The notes under the pieces are model-generated. The model did no database searches, was not told the origin of the DNA, and saw only the letters and a list, made by a program, of their open reading frames with translations. Positions 12,629 through 14,468 of a stretch of DNA of 14,468 nucleotides are shown piece after piece (position 1 is the stretch's first letter; each line of letters starts with the position of its first letter). Source of the stretch: CAZSTA01 sp964609495 [NCBI: uncultured bacterium] (GTDB lineage Bacteria > CAZSTA01). The translations under genes were made by a program, and so were the position numbers. Location: positions 1-14,468 of the forward strand of contig CAZSTA010000086.1 in NCBI GenBank assembly GCA_964609495.1. Reading direction: 5' to 3'.

Positions 12629-13069
12629 ATGGGAGAAAATCACTCTAAATCTCTGCTCTTGGACAAAGTGGAGAGATATTTAGATAGAGGATTATACGAT
12701 GAAGCTATAAAGGAATTGAAGGGAGCATTGAAGCTTCACCCTGATTATCCTGAATTCCATAACGCGCTAGGGAGGGTATATTATCTCAAAAATATGTTAA
12801 AGGAAGCCTCAATTGAGTTCGATAAAGCCATTCAACTCGATCCAAACTACGGTGAAGCTTACTTCAACCTAGCTACCCTTCTGAGCGAAGCGGGGTTATA
12901 CGAATCAGCTTTTTCCCTCTATAATAAATACATAACGTTATCCTCAGGGAAAAATCTGGCTAATGCCGACTTTCCCGAGAATAATCGCTTGTCTAGTGAA
13001 GAGCTAAATAAGTGGAGATATATATCCATTTGCTCTGAGGATGTCTCTAAAGTTCATCGCTCCCACTAG
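12629..13069 (+). CDS. Small TPR-repeat protein
   Basis: A 146-residue soluble protein made largely of three tetratricopeptide repeats (about 8-41, 42-75 and 76-109). They are seen as GLYDEAIKELKGALKLHPDY, NMLKEASIEFDKAIQLDPNY and a third, looser GLYESAFSLYNKYITLSS. Such repeats bind other proteins. No enzymatic domain, signal peptide or membrane segment is present, and the last 35 residues are polar and unassigned. The start is the ATG at 12629, six bases after GAAGGTG. A GTG at 12620 lies within that site. It is divergent from the ATC-hydrolase gene and convergent with a membrane-protein gene. Its TAG stop shares CTAG with the stop on the other strand, leaving no room for a terminator. The partner is unknown. 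Confidence 0.82.
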   Translation: MGENHSKSLLLDKVERYLDRGLYDEAIKELKGALKLHPDYPEFHNALGRVYYLKNMLKEASIEFDKAIQLDPNYGEAYFNLATLLSEAGLYESAFSLYNKYITLSSGKNLANADFPENNRLSSEELNKWRYISICSEDVSKVHRSH

Positions 13070-13479
13070 ATGAGAATAATCCAGATCAGACTCAGTCCTA
13101 TTATTATCCACTGATGAATGGCCGCCCTTGCTGATAACTTGTTTCCATGGGGAAGAAGATCGTTATGAGTAGGAAAAAGAAATATCCTCCGAGAGTTTTT
13201 GAAGGCTTTTTGGGCGTGCTCAAAGTCAGGAAGAATCCCTCCTAAAGCTCCTGCCACTATCGTCCATCTACTTTTATCATTCAGCATAAATAATATAATT
13301 AATAATACTGCTGTGCTTAATATATCGAGCCCTATGTTAATTAAATTCTTCTTATATTCATGATGAGGAAGCATATCCAATACCCCATGAGATACTAAAC
13401 CTGCTATGAAGGAAAGAGGAACGTTATTTAACGAAGCTCCAATCGCCGCCCCAACCGCTAAATGGGTGATAAGATACAC
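13066..13479 (-). CDS. Small polytopic membrane protein with His/Asp motifs
   Basis: A 137-residue protein with about four hydrophobic segments (roughly 5-35, 47-66, 73-84 and 121-137). Conserved-looking polar residues sit at helix ends: H6 in ITHLAVGAAIG, H31 and D35 in SHGVLDMLPHH, D85 and H88 in GILPDFEHA, and H122 near the C-terminus. This pattern resembles the YdjM-type inner-membrane putative metal-dependent hydrolases, but the match is only by motif style and the protein is short. The start is a GTG at 13479, supported by AAGGAG (13493-13488) eight bases upstream. An ATG between the two is in another frame. It converges on the TPR gene with a shared CTAG stop. Its upstream region carries half of a long-range inverted repeat and palindromic unit C. 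Confidence 0.7.
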   Translation of the reverse strand: MYLITHLAVGAAIGASLNNVPLSFIAGLVSHGVLDMLPHHEYKKNLINIGLDILSTAVLLIILFMLNDKSRWTIVAGALGGILPDFEHAQKAFKNSRRIFLFPTHNDLLPHGNKLSARAAIHQWIIIGLSLIWIILI

Positions 13480-13531
13480 TGAATCATCTCCTTGATTCTA
13501 AGTAGATTCAAATAAATAAATTCCTATTACT

Positions 13532-13622
13532 AGTTCAAGACATAATCCTCCCTCTCCCACCAGGGGAGAGGGAACATAATTGAGAGGGGTTAGGGGAGGG
13601 TGATTTAAGAGAAGTTCAAGAC
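13532..13622. repeat. Palindromic repeat unit C with flanking direct repeats
   Basis: A 10-base direct repeat AGTTCAAGAC (13532-13541 and 13613-13622) brackets a perfect 9-bp hairpin (CCCTCTCCC 13550-13558, GGGAGAGGG 13564-13572, loop ACCAG) and a GGTTAGGGGAGGGTGAT tail. The hairpin matches unit A and the tail matches unit B, so C looks like a compact complete copy of the element. It lies between two - strand genes and could also terminate transcription of the lipoprotein gene. Confidence 0.75.
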
Positions 13623-13684
13623 CTAGATTCCTCTCAAATATCTCCGACAGAAAATTTTGAAACTTTCGGTTTAAAGCTATTTTT

Positions 13685-14095
13685 CTACTTTTCCTCGGCT
13701 ATTCTCTTTATTCTATTGAGGGTCCCTTTTGCATATTCTATCAAGCGTGACTCGGTAGGGACTATCTTATAGGTGCCTCCTTCCCTCTTATATTCGGTGA
13801 TCACAATTGACATAGTGGTCTTACCGTATTTCTTGGGAGTGAGATAGATAGTCATATCATATCTAGTACTCTCATCCCGCTGACCAGTAACATCGATCAC
13901 GCCCTCCTCTTTGCTAGAGGCTGAGGTTATGAAATCAGTGGTATAAGAAAAATGGACCAAAGCGGCCTCATAGACTGCATTCTTAGGGGCATTTACTACT
14001 ATATAATACTCTCCTGGTCCTGATCTTCTTGGTGCTGAGGAACAACCCCCGACCAGAAGGATTATCAGAGCTGATAATATTATCGCCTTTCTCAT
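13685..14095 (-). CDS. Small lipoprotein of unknown function
   Basis: A 136-residue exported lipoprotein. The N-terminus MRKAIILSALIILLVGGC is a type II signal peptide: positive start, hydrophobic core and a VGG-C lipobox with C18 as the lipidated cysteine. After a short Ser/Arg/Pro-rich linker comes one small alpha/beta domain: strand EYYIVVNAP, helix KNAVYEAALVHF, strands GVIDVTGQ and YDMTIYLTP, strand TTMSIVITEYK, and a C-terminal helix LIEYAKGTLNRIKRI. I do not recognise the family with certainty. The layout resembles other small envelope lipoproteins. The start ATG at 14095 follows GGGAGG by nine bases. There is no clear partner gene, and it is divergent from the partial gene at the right edge. 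Confidence 0.8.
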   Translation of the reverse strand: MRKAIILSALIILLVGGCSSAPRRSGPGEYYIVVNAPKNAVYEAALVHFSYTTDFITSASSKEEGVIDVTGQRDESTRYDMTIYLTPKKYGKTTMSIVITEYKREGGTYKIVPTESRLIEYAKGTLNRIKRIAEEK

Positions 14096-14168
14096 CTGAT
14101 TTTACCTCCCTTAATATCTCGAAGTAAAGACTCGCTCACAAGATAAACCAATTTACCTCACCTACTTT

Positions 14169-14174
14169 ATTATA
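14169..14174 (-). promoter_or_regulatory. Possible -10 box for the lipoprotein gene
   Basis: A perfect TATAAT on the - strand lies about 75 bases before the start codon. The matching -35 position (14192-14197) reads TTCTCC, a weak match, so the promoter is tentative. Confidence 0.35.
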
Positions 14175-14236
14175 TTTTACCCGATCTAAAAGGAGAAAGC
14201 AAATCTTTATGATATCTGAATAGAGGTGAGGTCTAA

Positions 14237-14250
14237 TCAACTTCTGTTGA
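14237..14250. promoter_or_regulatory. Inverted repeat overlapping the -35 box (operator candidate)
   Basis: TCAAC and GTTGA form a 5-base inverted pair around TTCT, and the right half covers the first four bases of the -35 box (14247-14252). The exact reverse complement of all 14 bases recurs at 14435-14448 inside the gene. This placement is what a repressor site would show. Confidence 0.45.
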
Positions 14251-14275
14251 CTTTTCCCTCGATCAGTGCTATAAT
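14247..14275 (+). promoter_or_regulatory. Extended -10 sigma-70 promoter for the right-edge gene
   Basis: TTGACT (14247-14252), an exact 17-base spacer and TATAAT (14270-14275), with TG at 14267-14268 one base before it, giving an extended -10. It lies about 40 bases upstream of the start codon's leader and is the clearest + strand promoter in the window. Confidence 0.8.
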
Positions 14276-14321
14276 TTGTATAGATTCATTCTGAGTTGAT
14301 ATTTCGATCAGGGAGTATAAA

Positions 14322-14468
14322 ATGATCCCCTTTATCCTCGATCTCACTGAGAAGTCGCAATCCACCTACGAAGTCCGCTTGGCTGATGGCGATATCGCCA
14401 GTGAATTCGAGCTACATCTGGATTGGAATCCAGTTCAACAGAAGTTGAATAGTATTATCCGTAGCCTC
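14322..14468 (+). CDS. Partial gene at right edge, product unknown (possibly CHAT-type)
   Basis: The first 49 codons of a gene running off the window. The start is the ATG at 14322, six bases after GGGAG, downstream of a strong promoter. The visible N-terminus (MIPFILDLTEKSQSTYEVRL, then GDIASEFELHLDWNP and QQKLNSIIRSL) lacks a signal peptide or membrane helix. The style (a strand pair rich in 'vRL.dg' followed by 'F.L.L...' and a helix) resembles the region before the protease domain in bacterial CHAT-domain proteins. That is a weak resemblance and the catalytic part is not in view. Confidence 0.6.
   Translation, partial: MIPFILDLTEKSQSTYEVRLADGDIASEFELHLDWNPVQQKLNSIIRSL

Overview
The window looks like chromosomal DNA from an uncultured, probably anaerobic bacterium. 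Bacterial origin is supported by a full-length MurA (peptidoglycan precursor synthesis), a lipobox lipoprotein, strong Shine-Dalgarno sites (AAAGGAGG, AAGGAGG), sigma-70 type promoters (TTGACA/TATAAT) and intrinsic terminators. Heavy use of AGA/AGG and ATA codons, and a Mbh-like antiporter arrangement, resemble thermophile or candidate-phylum genomes. No gene here fixes the taxon.

Left part (1-10085, all + strand): a 5'-truncated FGGY sugar kinase ends in a 15-bp terminator-like hairpin (1226-1276). A second small hairpin follows, then a tight cluster headed by a PII-like signalling protein (1320-1658). Next come eight small-to-large membrane genes in the order mrpE, mrpF, mrpG, a DUF4040/MbhD-like gene, a MbhE-like gene, mrpB, mrpC, mrpD. 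Overlaps or gaps of at most 18 bases suggest translational coupling. This is the membrane (ion-translocating) half of the archaeal Mbh hydrogenase, in the same order. Here it lacks the NuoL-like N-terminal part of MrpA and has no hydrogenase or other electron-input genes beside it. A GH42 beta-galactosidase, a membrane-anchored TPR protein and a class V PLP enzyme follow on the same strand. I see no terminator until 10049-10085, so one long transcript is possible.

Middle (10168-11424): murA, a complete UDP-GlcNAc enolpyruvyl transferase with its active-site cysteine, probably its own unit.

Right part (11425-14468): more accessory in character. It has spaces carrying G/C-rich palindromic repeats, two of them bracketed by short direct repeats. 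A lone ATC-hydrolase family gene (-) and a small TPR gene (+) are divergently transcribed from strikingly similar core promoters. A small membrane protein (-) shares its CTAG stop with the TPR gene. A small lipoprotein (-) follows. The start of a further gene (+) is driven by a near-consensus extended -10 promoter. Its -35 box overlaps an inverted repeat that recurs exactly, as its reverse complement, inside the coding region.

Functionally, the left part couples sugar use (kinase, beta-galactosidase) with a cation/proton antiporter that a PII-like sensor may gate. That link is inferred from position and is untested. No rRNA, tRNA, CRISPR, transposase or phage gene was found.
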